Positions 7,010 to 15,794 of a DNA stretch of 43,984 bases are shown one piece after another. Both the position numbers and the translations under genes were made by a program. The DNA comes from an uncultured Clostridia bacterium. Lineage in GTDB: Bacteria > Bacillota > Clostridia > Oscillospirales > Ruminococcaceae. The notes under the pieces are model-generated. The model was not told where the DNA came from and did not search any database. It was given only the letters and a program-made list of their open reading frames with translations. Each line of letters begins with the position of its first letter. Positions within the stretch are counted from its first letter, which is position 1. The stretch covers positions 1 to 43,984 of the forward strand of contig CANSRB010000008.1 in the NCBI GenBank assembly GCA_947649285.1, in the 5' to 3' direction.

Positions 7010-9007
7010 TCAGGAAATATCTGCCAGATCCAGGTAGGCCTGCCCGTTGTCCGCAATAAAGTCCTTCCGGCCCTGAAGGTTGTCCCCCAGCAGCAGGTCG
7101 AACATCCGGGAGGTTTCCTCCGCGCCCTCCGGCGTGACCTTAATCAGCCGGCGGGTTTCAGGGTTCATGGTCGTCAGCCACATCATATCGGCCTCATTTT
7201 CGCCCAGACCCTTGGAGCGCTGGATCGTGTATTTTTTCCCATCGATTTTTTTCAGAATTTCTGCTTTTTCCTGTTCGGTATAGGCAAAATAGGTCTTTTC
7301 GCCAGACTTTTCTTTCACCGTAATCTCGAACAGCGGGGATTCCGCAATATACACATATCCCTGTTCAATCAGGGTTGGGGTCAGCCGGTAGAGCATGGTC
7401 AGCACCTGAGTGCGGATATGGAACCCGTCCACATCGGCGTCCGTACAGATAATGACCTTGCTCCAGCGCAGCCCGGACAGGTCGAAGCTGGAGAGCTCCC
7501 GGTTCGCCTTGGCGTTGACCTCTACCCCACAGCCTAGGACCTTAATCAGATCGGTGATGATCTCATTCTTGAAGATTTTCCCGTATTCCGCTTTCAGGCA
7601 GTTCAAAATTTTCCCGCGGAGCGGGATAATCGCCTGGAACTCCGCATCGCGGCCCTGCTTGCAGGAGCCGAGAGCCGAATCCCCCTCCACAATATAGACC
7701 TCCCGCCGGGAAAGATCCTTCGTGCGGCAGTCCACAAACTTCTGCACCCGGTTGGATATATCGAGGGTTCCGGCCAGCTTCTTTTTCAGGTTGAGCCGGG
7801 TTTTCTCCGCATTCTCGCGGGAACGCTTATTGACCAGCACCTGTTCGGCAATCCGCGCCGCCTCATCTGGGTTTTCCAGGAAATACACCTCGAGCTGATG
7901 CTTGAGGAATTCCGTCATGGCTTCATAAATAAACTTATTGTTGATGGACTTCTTGGTCTGGTTTTCATAAGAAGTCTGGGTAGAGAAGGAGGAAGAAACC
8001 AGGATCAGGCAGTCCTCCACATCCGTAAAATTGATTTTGCCTTCACCCTTCAAATATTTTCCGTTCTGTTTCAAATAAGCGTCCAATTGGGAAACAAACG
8101 CCTGCCGGACGGCTTTATCCGGAACGCCGCCATATTCCAGCCAGCTGGAATTATGGTAATACTCCAGCAGCCGAACCCGGTTGGAAAAAACCAATGCACA
8201 GGCCAGCTTGACCTTGTATTCCGGCTTATCCTCCCGGTCACGCCCCCGGCGTTCCGTTTCCCAAAGCTGGGGGGTCGTCATCGCCGTATCCCCGGCCAGC
8301 TCCCGGACATAGTCGGCAATCCCATTTGTATAAACGAATTCTTTGGTGACCATGCCCTCCTCGGTTTCGTTCCGAAATTCAAAGACCAGCCCCTGGTTGA
8401 CAATCGCCTGGCGTTTGATCATATCCTCAAACCACTCCGCCGGAATCGCAATATCCGTAAAAACCTCCAGATCCGGGCGCCAGCGGTGCCGGGAGCCCGT
8501 TGTTTTGCGGGAGGCCGGTTTTTTCTGGAACTCCCCGACCAGCTCTCCCTTTTCAAAATGCAGGTTATACTGGAAACCGTCCCGAAAAACCTCCACATCC
8601 ATATATTCTGAGGAATACTGGGTCGCACAGGCGCCCAACCCGTTCAGGCCCAGGGAATATTCGTAGCTTTCCCCTTCGTTGGTATTGTATTTCCCGCCGG
8701 CGTACAGCTCACAGTAAACCAGCTCCCAGTTATACCGCTGCTCGCTTTCATTCCAGTCCACCGGGCAGCCCCGTCCGAAATCCTGCACCTCAATCGAACA
8801 ATCGGCATAGCGGGTAACAATAATCCGGTTCCCGCAGCCCTGCCGGGCCTCATCAATCGAGTTTGAAAGGATTTCGAAAGCGGAATGCTCGCATCCCTCC
8901 AGCCCGTCCGATCCGAAAATGACAGCAGGACGGCGGCGGACCCGGTCCGCACCTTTCAGGGAGGAAATACTGTCATTCCCATAATCGTTCGCTGCCTTTT
9001 TTGCCAT
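7010..9007 (-). CDS. Type IIA DNA topoisomerase subunit B (ParE/GyrB-like, divergent)
   Basis: GHKL motifs ILSNSIDEARQG, DFGRGCPVD, GLNGLGA; TOPRIM EGDSALGS, DADVDGFHIR; QRSKGLGENEADMMWLTTMNPETR. Confidence 0.93.
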   Translation of the reverse strand: MAKKAANDYGNDSISSLKGADRVRRRPAVIFGSDGLEGCEHSAFEILSNSIDEARQGCGNRIIVTRYADCSIEVQDFGRGCPVDWNESEQRYNWELVYCELYAGGKYNTNEGESYEYSLGLNGLGACATQYSSEYMDVEVFRDGFQYNLHFEKGELVGEFQKKPASRKTTGSRHRWRPDLEVFTDIAIPAEWFEDMIKRQAIVNQGLVFEFRNETEEGMVTKEFVYTNGIADYVRELAGDTAMTTPQLWETERRGRDREDKPEYKVKLACALVFSNRVRLLEYYHNSSWLEYGGVPDKAVRQAFVSQLDAYLKQNGKYLKGEGKINFTDVEDCLILVSSSFSTQTSYENQTKKSINNKFIYEAMTEFLKHQLEVYFLENPDEAARIAEQVLVNKRSRENAEKTRLNLKKKLAGTLDISNRVQKFVDCRTKDLSRREVYIVEGDSALGSCKQGRDAEFQAIIPLRGKILNCLKAEYGKIFKNEIITDLIKVLGCGVEVNAKANRELSSFDLSGLRWSKVIICTDADVDGFHIRTQVLTMLYRLTPTLIEQGYVYIAESPLFEITVKEKSGEKTYFAYTEQEKAEILKKIDGKKYTIQRSKGLGENEADMMWLTTMNPETRRLIKVTPEGAEETSRMFDLLLGDNLQGRKDFIADNGQAYLDLADIS

Positions 9008-9046
9008 GCACATCCATCCTTTCCTTTATTCAGCCGTCCTGTATAC

Positions 9047-9209
9047 AGAACCTGTATTCACAACCAGAAAACGCCGTCTGGCCGGGCCTTTTTCGGACAT
9101 ACTGCGTTCATTTTTCTTGCCATACGTCCGTATGCCTGCAAAAAAATCGCCTTGTCTGCCGGGAAAATCCCTCGGCCGTCCGGCATCCCCAGTTATGAAT
9201 ACAGGTTCT
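9047..9209. repeat. 163-bp intergenic segment bounded by 18-bp inverted repeats (17/18)
   Basis: Left arm AGAACCTGTATTCACAAC (9047-9064); right arm GTTATGAATACAGGTTCT (9192-9209), whose reverse complement is AGAACCTGTATTCATAAC. Confidence 0.7.
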
Positions 9210-9285
9210 CAGAACGACGGGCGGCATTTGATACACGCGGTATCTTTGTGCCGCCCTTACAGGGTTCTTTTGTTATTCCAGATTG

Positions 9286-10065
9286 TTATTTAAGCTCAAT
9301 TCCGCCCAGGCAGGAGCGGCAGACCAGCGTAACCATCGGTGCGCCGCTTTCCGGCCCCAGCACCACGGCTTTACAGTCCGTCCCGCCCAAGACGTCGTTC
9401 CGGATCAGTTGGATCCGGATATTCTGGGGGAGAAAAACATCGATCCCACCCAGCACGGCCGTCAAGGTAATCGTAATATCCCGCTGGATCACGGCCGTAC
9501 GAAGATCCAGGTCAATGCCGCCCAATACGGCCGTGGCCTCCAAGCCGGCCAAATCCTGAGCATCACAGCGGGCGTTGATCCCCGTCAGCACAGCCGTATA
9601 TTTCGGATAATCCCGATGGTCAAAGGGGTGAGCGTACGCGGCTTTCTGCTCCGCCCCATAAGCCGGAGCACCGGCAGCCCCCGTATTGTTTGCCGTATAA
9701 GGCGGGGTATAGGGCGGCGTATACCATCCCTGCGGGGCGGCCTTCGGCTTGCGGAAGAAGCCGACCATCAGGCTTATGCCGGCAATCAGGATCAGCGCGC
9801 TGACCACAATCACCCAGCTGTCGTGGGAGGTCAGCACCTTCTGCTCCCGCAAAAGAAGCAGCGAGCCGACCAGCAGCAAGGAAATGTTCAGGGTCTGCGG
9901 CCCATTGGAAAGCAGCCCCGCCACTCCCGGAATAATCAGGAATAAAGTCCACCAACCGTCAAAAAAGAGGTTGAATTCCCAATGGAAAAGCAGGGTGCCT
10001 AAATAACCGAAGCCCACTGCAATCAGGCAAAGTCCAAATAAAAGCGGAGTGATATTACGTTTCAT
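9286..10065 (-). CDS. LiaF-like membrane protein (N-terminal TM segments, C-terminal cell-wall-active antibiotics response-like domain)
   Basis: MKRNITPLLFGLCLIAVGFGYLGTLLFHWEFNLFFDGWW, further TM stretches, then AVLGGIDLDLRTAVIQRDITITLTAVLGGIDVFLPQNIRI. Confidence 0.8.
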   Translation of the reverse strand: MKRNITPLLFGLCLIAVGFGYLGTLLFHWEFNLFFDGWWTLFLIIPGVAGLLSNGPQTLNISLLLVGSLLLLREQKVLTSHDSWVIVVSALILIAGISLMVGFFRKPKAAPQGWYTPPYTPPYTANNTGAAGAPAYGAEQKAAYAHPFDHRDYPKYTAVLTGINARCDAQDLAGLEATAVLGGIDLDLRTAVIQRDITITLTAVLGGIDVFLPQNIRIQLIRNDVLGGTDCKAVVLGPESGAPMVTLVCRSCLGGIELK

Positions 10066-10187
10066 GTCAAAGCCGTCCTTTCTGCTGAACAGACGCACAT
10101 CCGTTTTGGTGTCGGGTTTTCTTTCAGTATACCCCAACAGGCAAAGGATTGTCAAACTTTTTTCCGTACAGAAGCGGAAAAGGCCGG

Positions 10188-12095
10188 TTATTCCTCTTCG
10201 GAAAGCTCCGCCCATTCCAGGAAAGCAGCCTCATGCGCGGCGCGGGTTTCCTCGAGCTCGGCGCAGAGCGCCGTCAGCCGTTCATAGTCCGCGCCGGTTT
10301 CCGGATCCGCAATCGCAGCCTCCAGCTCCGAAATCCGGGATTCTGAAGCCGCGATCTCCTCCTCCAGCCGGGCAATCCGCGCCCGGCGCTTCGCCTGCTC
10401 CGCCCGGGCCTGCTTGGAACGATAGAAGGAAGTATTTTCTTTTTTCTCCGGTTTTTCCGAAGGGGCCGCGGCAGCCTCCTGCCTCTGCTGTCCAGCCAGA
10501 TAATCATTGAAATTCCCGTTCGTTACGGTCAGCCCGTCCGGGGAAAGCACAAGGATTTTGGTCGGGATCGTATTGAGAAAATAGCGGTCGTGAGAAACAA
10601 AAATCAGCGTCCCGTCAAATTCGACCAGGCTTTTTTCCAGCTCCTCCTTGCTTTGGAGGTCGAGATGGTTGGTCGGCTCGTCCAGGATCAGGGTGTTAGC
10701 ATGCTCCATCATCAGCACCGCCAGCGCGACCCGCGCCCGCTCCCCGCCAGAAAGCACGCCGATTTTCTTAAAGGAATTATCCCCCGTAATCAGCACCTGT
10801 CCCAGCACGCCCCGGATCTGGTATTCCGGCGCGATGGGATGCCGCCCCCAAAGCTCCTCCAGGGCAGTTTGCTCCTGATTGAGGGTGCGGTTTTCCTGCT
10901 CATAATAACCCGTTTGGACGTTCGCCCCCCAGAGGATATCCCCCTCCTGAGGCTGGATCCCTAGGAGCGCTTTCAGCAAAGTGGATTTCCCGACGCCGTT
11001 CGGGCCGATCAGGGCGACCTTTTCCCCCCGCTGAACCTGGAAGGTAATCCCCTCGGACAGCGTAACCTTCTCTGTCCCCAGCCCGACCTCGATTTTCAGG
11101 TCCCGGACAGAAAGGACGTCCTTCACTGGGCGGCGGCTGTAGGTAAACTGGAAATGCGGGGTTGGGACCCGGTCATAAGGCTTTTCCAAAACGTCCATAT
11201 TTTCCAGCTGATGCAGCCGGCTTTTGGCCATGTTGGAGGTGGATGCCCGGGTGATATTCTTTTCCGCATATTCCCGCATGGCGGAAATTTTGAGCTGCTG
11301 CGCCTCGTATTCCTTCTGGGCGCGGCGGATCCGTTCCTCCCGCAGCTGTTTATATTTGGTATAGTTCCCCTTATAGGCGATCAGCTTCCGGTTTTCGATC
11401 TCCCAGATTTTCCCCACCATTTTGTCCAGGAAATAACGGTCATGGGAAACCACCAGCAGCCCGCCCCGGTAGCTTTGAAGATAATCCTCCAGCCACATCA
11501 GGGTACGGAAATCCAGATGGTTGGTCGGCTCGTCCAAGATCAGCAGCTCGGGCTCCTCCAGCAGCAGCTTGGCCAGGGCCAGCCGGGTTTTTTCCCCGCC
11601 GGAAAGGGCGGAAACCGGCAGTTCATCGGATTTTTCCTCAAAGCCCATGCCGTTGAGGATCATTCGGATCCGGACGTCCATCTGGTATCCTTCCCGCGCT
11701 TCAAACCAGGCGCTCAGGCGGGAATATTCCTCGCAAAGCCGGTTATACCCCTCGTCATGGACAGGGGCGGCGGAAATCTCCGCCTCCAGCCCGCGAAGCT
11801 TCGCTTCCACGGCACGCTCCTCGGCAAAGACGCTCTGCATTTCGGCGTAAACCGTACGCCCGCGGGACAGGCCGCTGTTCTGCTCCAGCATCCCGATCCG
11901 CACGCCGCCCGAAATGCCGACCTCCCCTTCATCCGGATCCAGCTTTCCGCAAAGGATATGAAGCAGGGTGGATTTCCCGATCCCATTGGCGCCGATCAGG
12001 CCAACCCGGTCATTGTCCTCCAGCACGGCGGAAATCCCGTCCAATATTAACTTATCGCCGAAATATTTGACAACCCGGTCCAATGACGCAAGCAT
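10188..12095 (-). CDS. ABC-F family ATP-binding protein (two ABC domains, no TM segments)
   Basis: MLASLDRVVKYFGDKLILDGIS; Walker A GANGIGKST and GPNGVGKST; signatures LSGGEKTR and LSGGERAR; two LILDEPTNHLD. Confidence 0.95.
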   Translation of the reverse strand: MLASLDRVVKYFGDKLILDGISAVLEDNDRVGLIGANGIGKSTLLHILCGKLDPDEGEVGISGGVRIGMLEQNSGLSRGRTVYAEMQSVFAEERAVEAKLRGLEAEISAAPVHDEGYNRLCEEYSRLSAWFEAREGYQMDVRIRMILNGMGFEEKSDELPVSALSGGEKTRLALAKLLLEEPELLILDEPTNHLDFRTLMWLEDYLQSYRGGLLVVSHDRYFLDKMVGKIWEIENRKLIAYKGNYTKYKQLREERIRRAQKEYEAQQLKISAMREYAEKNITRASTSNMAKSRLHQLENMDVLEKPYDRVPTPHFQFTYSRRPVKDVLSVRDLKIEVGLGTEKVTLSEGITFQVQRGEKVALIGPNGVGKSTLLKALLGIQPQEGDILWGANVQTGYYEQENRTLNQEQTALEELWGRHPIAPEYQIRGVLGQVLITGDNSFKKIGVLSGGERARVALAVLMMEHANTLILDEPTNHLDLQSKEELEKSLVEFDGTLIFVSHDRYFLNTIPTKILVLSPDGLTVTNGNFNDYLAGQQRQEAAAAPSEKPEKKENTSFYRSKQARAEQAKRRARIARLEEEIAASESRISELEAAIADPETGADYERLTALCAELEETRAAHEAAFLEWAELSEEE

Positions 12096-12275
12096 AAAAT
12101 GCCTCCTTTCGCACAGCCGGATGGGGTGAATAAAATCATACCTATTTATTTTAACACAACTCCCGGAGAAAAGGCAATAGGGTTTCCGGCCGCTGTTTTG
12201 GCAGGATTGCGGCACGGGCAGGCAGGGCTTCGCCCTGCATTAGAATGCGAGGCTCATACCTCCCCGCGCCGGGCA

Positions 12276-12350
12276 CCTCCTTTTCTTTGATCGCTCAAAG
12301 AAAAGGAGGGAAAAGAAAACCGCTGGGGGAGGCCGCCCCCAGTCCCCCCG
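12276..12350 (+). repeat. Dispersed repeat copy A1: hairpin (15-bp stem, TCGC loop) plus GAAAACCGCTGGGGGAGGCCGCCCCCA module
   Basis: CCTCCTTTTCTTTGA-TCGC-TCAAAGAAAAGGAGG; 12302-12350 matches the reverse complement of 9-57 at 48/49 positions. Confidence 0.9.
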
Positions 12351-12402
12351 TACCCTTTTACCCCAGGCTGCCTAAATACGAAAATGTTCCTGTGTAGACC
12401 TC

Positions 12403-12570
12403 CCAGGCTTGCCTTCTGTGGTGCCCTAGAAGCAGAGGCTTCTACTGACCCGGCCGCCTACGCTGATCGGGGATCCAAGGGGACTCCCTTGGCGCATTTC
12501 TTTCCCCCATTTCTTTGGGCGTCCAAAGAAATGGGGCGGGGCGTGGGGCGCGGAGCCCTACAAATCAGAA
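12403..12570 (+). repeat. Dispersed repeat copy A2 (168 bp), inverted relative to copy B at 26859-27026
   Basis: Shared CTAGAAGCAGARGCTTCTACTGAYCCGGYCGCCTACGCTGAWCGGGGATCCAAGGGGACT.CCTTGGCGCATTTCTTTCCCCCATTTCTTTGGGCGTCCAAAGAAATGGGGCGGGG. Confidence 0.93.
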
Positions 12571-12605
12571 AAGCTCATACCGCCCGGAACCCGATGCGCT
12601 GTCGA

Positions 12606-13214
12606 TTAAAAGTCCATCTCCCGGCACCGACGCGCCATCCGGTAAAACTTGTCCGGTCCATACCCCGAAAGCTCCTGGGCCTCCCGCGAACTAAGCGTCC
12701 CCTCCTGCCACCGGGTATAGATCAGCAGGAATTCCTGGGTAACCTGGGTCTGCGGACGGCCGAACTGCACCCCTCTCCGACGCGCCGCCAGGATTCCCTC
12801 CGCCTGCCGCTGCCGGATATTGTCGCGCTCGTTTTCCGCAATAAAAGAAAGGATTTGAAGCACCAGATCGCTGATAAACGTCCCCAGCAGATCCTTGTTT
12901 TGGGTGGTATCCAGCAAGGGCATATCCAGAATGATAATATCCGCGCCGATCTCCCGCGTAATCAGTTTCCACTGCTCGATAATATCCGTATAATTCCGTC
13001 CCAGCCGGTCAATGCTTTTCACCATCAGTAAATCCCCCTGCCTCAGCTTTCCACGCACCAGTTCCTGATATTTCGGGCGTTCAAAATCCTTTCCGCTCTG
13101 TTTATCCACATAGATATTCCGCTTCAAAACCCCTTTATCCATCAGGCTTATCAACTGCCTGTCCTCGTGCTGCTCCCGGTTCGAAACCCGGACATAGCCG
13201 TATGTATACGCCAT
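12606..13214 (-). CDS. Small serine recombinase (resolvase/invertase family)
   Basis: YGYVRVSNREQHEDRQL (catalytic Ser motif), DRLGRNYTDIIEQW, ERDNIRQRQAEGILAARRRGVQFGRP, C-terminal HTH-like region; ATG at 13214. Confidence 0.92.
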   Translation of the reverse strand: MAYTYGYVRVSNREQHEDRQLISLMDKGVLKRNIYVDKQSGKDFERPKYQELVRGKLRQGDLLMVKSIDRLGRNYTDIIEQWKLITREIGADIIILDMPLLDTTQNKDLLGTFISDLVLQILSFIAENERDNIRQRQAEGILAARRRGVQFGRPQTQVTQEFLLIYTRWQEGTLSSREAQELSGYGPDKFYRMARRCREMDF

Positions 13215-13280
13215 GATCCCAATCCTTTCCGCCATTTGATATAGTCTTTCGCCAATAAAACTGTCATTCCCCCAAATAAA

Positions 13281-13316
13281 AAAGGAACAGACACCTTATA
13301 AGGTGTCTGTTCCTTT
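13281..13316 (-). terminator. Rho-independent terminator of rubrerythrin; perfect 36-bp palindrome
   Basis: AAAGGAACAGACACCTTA|TAAGGTGTCTGTTCCTTT, followed by a T-run (TTTTATTT) on the minus strand. Confidence 0.8.
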
Positions 13317-13382
13317 CAGGAACGACAAAGTCCTTGCCCGCCGTCCGTCTCTTCAATTCCTGTTTCTGAAATAGACTCGCCT

Positions 13383-13925
13383 TTAATAATTCTTGGCGAG
13401 AACCTGGAAGTACGCTTTCGGATGCGAACAAACCGGGCAGAGCTCCGGAGCCGACTTGCCGATATGGATATGCCCGCAGTTGGAGCATTGCCAGATCGTA
13501 TCCCCTTCTTTGGAGAAAACCAAGCCGCCTTCCACGTTAGCCAGCAGCTTGAGGTAACGCTCCTCATGCTCTTTTTCAATTTTACCCACTGCTTCAAACA
13601 GGTAAGCAATCTGGTCAAAGCCCTCTTCCTTCGCTTCCTTGGCAAAGTTTGCATACATATCGGTCCATTCGTAATTTTCCCCTGCGGCAGCATCCTTCAG
13701 ATTGGCAGCGGTATCTGGGATGCCGTTGTCATGCAGCAGCTTGAACCAGATTTTCGCGTGCTCCTTTTCATTGTTTGCCGTTTCCTCGAAGAGCTGGGCG
13801 ATCTGAACATAACCGTCCTTTTTGGCTTTGGAAGCATAAAACGTGTATTTGTTCCTTGCCTGGGATTCCCCCGCAAAAGCTGCCATCAAATTCGCTTCTG
13901 TTCTGGTGCCTTTCAAATTTGCCAT
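13383..13925 (-). CDS. Rubrerythrin
   Basis: Ferritin-like EX..H motifs ([28 protein letters not shown]) and C-terminal rubredoxin [29 protein letters not shown]. Confidence 0.96.
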   Translation of the reverse strand: MANLKGTRTEANLMAAFAGESQARNKYTFYASKAKKDGYVQIAQLFEETANNEKEHAKIWFKLLHDNGIPDTAANLKDAAAGENYEWTDMYANFAKEAKEEGFDQIAYLFEAVGKIEKEHEERYLKLLANVEGGLVFSKEGDTIWQCSNCGHIHIGKSAPELCPVCSHPKAYFQVLAKNY

Positions 13926-13998
13926 CATGGTTTCCTTCTTTCTTTTTCATTTTTATTTTATTCCCGGCCTTTTCTCTGCCGCTGAAAAAAATACAGTC

Positions 13999-14397
13999 TT
14001 ATTTGTCCTTGGCTTTCTTCTGGCATCCGCTGCACAGCCCATATAAAACAAGCTGCCCAACCTCCAGTGCAAAGCCGGTATCTGCTTGAACCTCTGTCAA
14101 AAGCGGTTCAAGCGCTCCCGCCGGACAGTCCGTCACCTCACCGCACTGACTGCAAATCAGATGATAGTGGGGTTTAAGATACCCGTCGAAACGGTTCCCT
14201 CCCTCCGGCAGGGGAATTTTCCGGATTTCCCCGATTTCAGAAAGCCGGTTCAGGTTGCGGTAAACCGTCCCCAGGCTGAGGTTCGGCATTTCGGGGCGAA
14301 GCCTAGCATAGACAACGTCCGCTGTAGGATGATCCGAACACTCCCGAACCACGGACAAAATACGTTCACGCTGACTGGAATATTTCACTTTTTTCAC
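13999..14397 (-). CDS. Fur/PerR-family transcriptional regulator
   Basis: SSQRERILSVVRECSDHPTADVVYARLRPEMPNLSLGTVYRNLNRLSEIGEI; HYHLICSQCGEVTD and CSGC zinc motifs. Confidence 0.93.
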   Translation of the reverse strand: MKKVKYSSQRERILSVVRECSDHPTADVVYARLRPEMPNLSLGTVYRNLNRLSEIGEIRKIPLPEGGNRFDGYLKPHYHLICSQCGEVTDCPAGALEPLLTEVQADTGFALEVGQLVLYGLCSGCQKKAKDK

Positions 14398-14408
14398 CTA
14401 TATAAAAT

Positions 14409-14423
14409 TAGTAATGATTACTA
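14409..14423. promoter_or_regulatory. Putative PerR/Fur operator, perfect 7-1-7 inverted repeat
   Basis: TAGTAAT-G-ATTACTA, 12 bp upstream of the regulator start codon, just downstream of its putative -10. Confidence 0.75.
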
Positions 14424-14429
14424 TTATTT

Positions 14430-14457
14430 AGTATAGACAAATTTTCGGAAATGTCAA
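14430..14457 (-). promoter_or_regulatory. Putative promoter of the Fur/PerR regulator (TTGACA-16-TATACT)
   Basis: Minus strand TTGACA TTTCCGAAAATTTGTC TATACT. Confidence 0.7.
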
Positions 14458-14474
14458 CCCCCTTCTGAAAAAAG

Positions 14475-14700
14475 GGAGTGTCCTTTCCCTCGTTTTATAA
14501 AAGGACCCAGCTTTCAAGAGAAGCAGCCCCCGAGCTGTCGAGACGTTCCTCCGGCACCAGACCGGGCGGCTCGACAGTATGGAAGCCTCCCCGCTGTCTT
14601 CCATGTGGGGGTGGGAATCCCACCCTGGGCGGTTTTCTTTTCCTTGATCGCTCAAAGAAAAGAGAGCGGGGTGCGGGATACGGAGTCCCGCATTCAAACC
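14475..14700. repeat. Mosaic hairpin-rich repeat copy C
   Basis: Left part (GGGAGTGTCC...TTTTATAAAAG...CCCCCGAGC...GACGTTCCTCCGGC) resembles 26778-26858; right part has CTTTTCCTTGATCGCTCAAAGAAAAG, like the A1 hairpin. Also contains CTGTCGAG...CTCGACAG, ATGGAAG...CTTCCAT, GGGTGGGATTCCCACCC-type and GCGGGA...TCCCGC hairpins. Confidence 0.75.
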
Positions 14701-14866
14701 GCGGCGAGCAGAGCACGGTATCTCTCCCCCATAAAATCTTTATGTTGGACGCTCCCTTGAAAAATCCATACTCTATTTTGCCCGGATTTTCCAGATTTAT
14801 TTTTCTTTTGCAGAAAAATGTGTTATACTATTTTATATTGAAAATCCTGAAAGGAAGGTTTGCTTC

Positions 14867-15766
14867 ATGGCGAAACTGATTATTGTCGGCAAAGGCCCCG
14901 CAGGGATCTCTGCGGCGCTCTATACGGCACGGGCCAAAATCCCTACCCTGATTATCGGCCGGGACGGCGGCGCGCTGGCGAAAACAGATCGGATCGAAAA
15001 TTATTACGGCTTTGCAGAGCCTGTCAGCGGGACAGAGCTGCTGGAAGCCGGCATCGCCAACGCCAAGCGGCTGGGCGCTGAAATCTTGGAAGACGAGGTC
15101 GTCGGGATCTCCTGGGACGAGCAGTTCACCGTCCGTACCAAATCCGGCTCCTATATTGCAGATGCCGTCCTGCTCGCCACCGGCGCCGCCCGGAGCGCCC
15201 CTGCGATCCCGGGACTGAAAGAGTATGAAGGCCGCGGCGTCAGCTACTGTGCAGTCTGCGACGCCTTTTTCTACCGGGAGAAAGAGGTCGCCGTGCTCGG
15301 CAGCGGGGAATATGCCCTGCATGAAGCATTGGAATTGGTCCATACCGCCCGCCGCGTCACCCTGCTGACCAACGGGGAAAAACTCAGTGCAGCGCTTCCG
15401 GAGCAAATCCATTTGGATACCCGGCCGCTTACCCGCCTGACCGGGGAAGACGTCCTCACCGGGGCGGAATTCCAAACCGGCGATCCTCTTGCCTTTGCCG
15501 GGCTATTCGTCGCCGTAGGCGTGGCCTCCTCCAGTGACCTGGCGAAAAAGCTGGGGGCTTCTGTCGAACAGAACCGCATCGTAGCTCAGCCGGACGGCTC
15601 GACGGATCTCCCCGGGCTGTTCGCCGCCGGGGACTGCCGGGGCGGCCTGCTCCAGATTGCCAAAGCCGTTTCCGAGGGTGCGCTGGCCGGAACTGCTGCG
15701 ATCCAATATATCCGCAAGCTTCCGATCAGCGTCGGCAATGAAGAAGGCCAGATGGCCTTCTTCTAA
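14867..15766 (+). CDS. Thioredoxin reductase-like FAD/NAD(P)-dependent oxidoreductase
   Basis: LIIVGKGPAGISAALYTAR, redox motif CAVCD, VAVLGSGEYALHEAL, C-terminal GLFAAGDCRGGLLQIAKAVSEGALAG. Confidence 0.92.
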   Translation: MAKLIIVGKGPAGISAALYTARAKIPTLIIGRDGGALAKTDRIENYYGFAEPVSGTELLEAGIANAKRLGAEILEDEVVGISWDEQFTVRTKSGSYIADAVLLATGAARSAPAIPGLKEYEGRGVSYCAVCDAFFYREKEVAVLGSGEYALHEALELVHTARRVTLLTNGEKLSAALPEQIHLDTRPLTRLTGEDVLTGAEFQTGDPLAFAGLFVAVGVASSSDLAKKLGASVEQNRIVAQPDGSTDLPGLFAAGDCRGGLLQIAKAVSEGALAGTAAIQYIRKLPISVGNEEGQMAFF

Positions 15767-15794
15767 CCCTGATTCCCGTGAAAGGAAGGATTCC

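Noticed and set aside
12403-12570. CRISPR array
   Set aside because: Repeats are dispersed, palindromic, of unequal length, with no regular spacers and no cas genes.
12606-13214. Complete transposon or integron around the serine recombinase
   Set aside because: No transposase partner, cargo, tnpB or clear terminal inverted repeats; only a stand-alone recombinase next to a dispersed repeat is supported.
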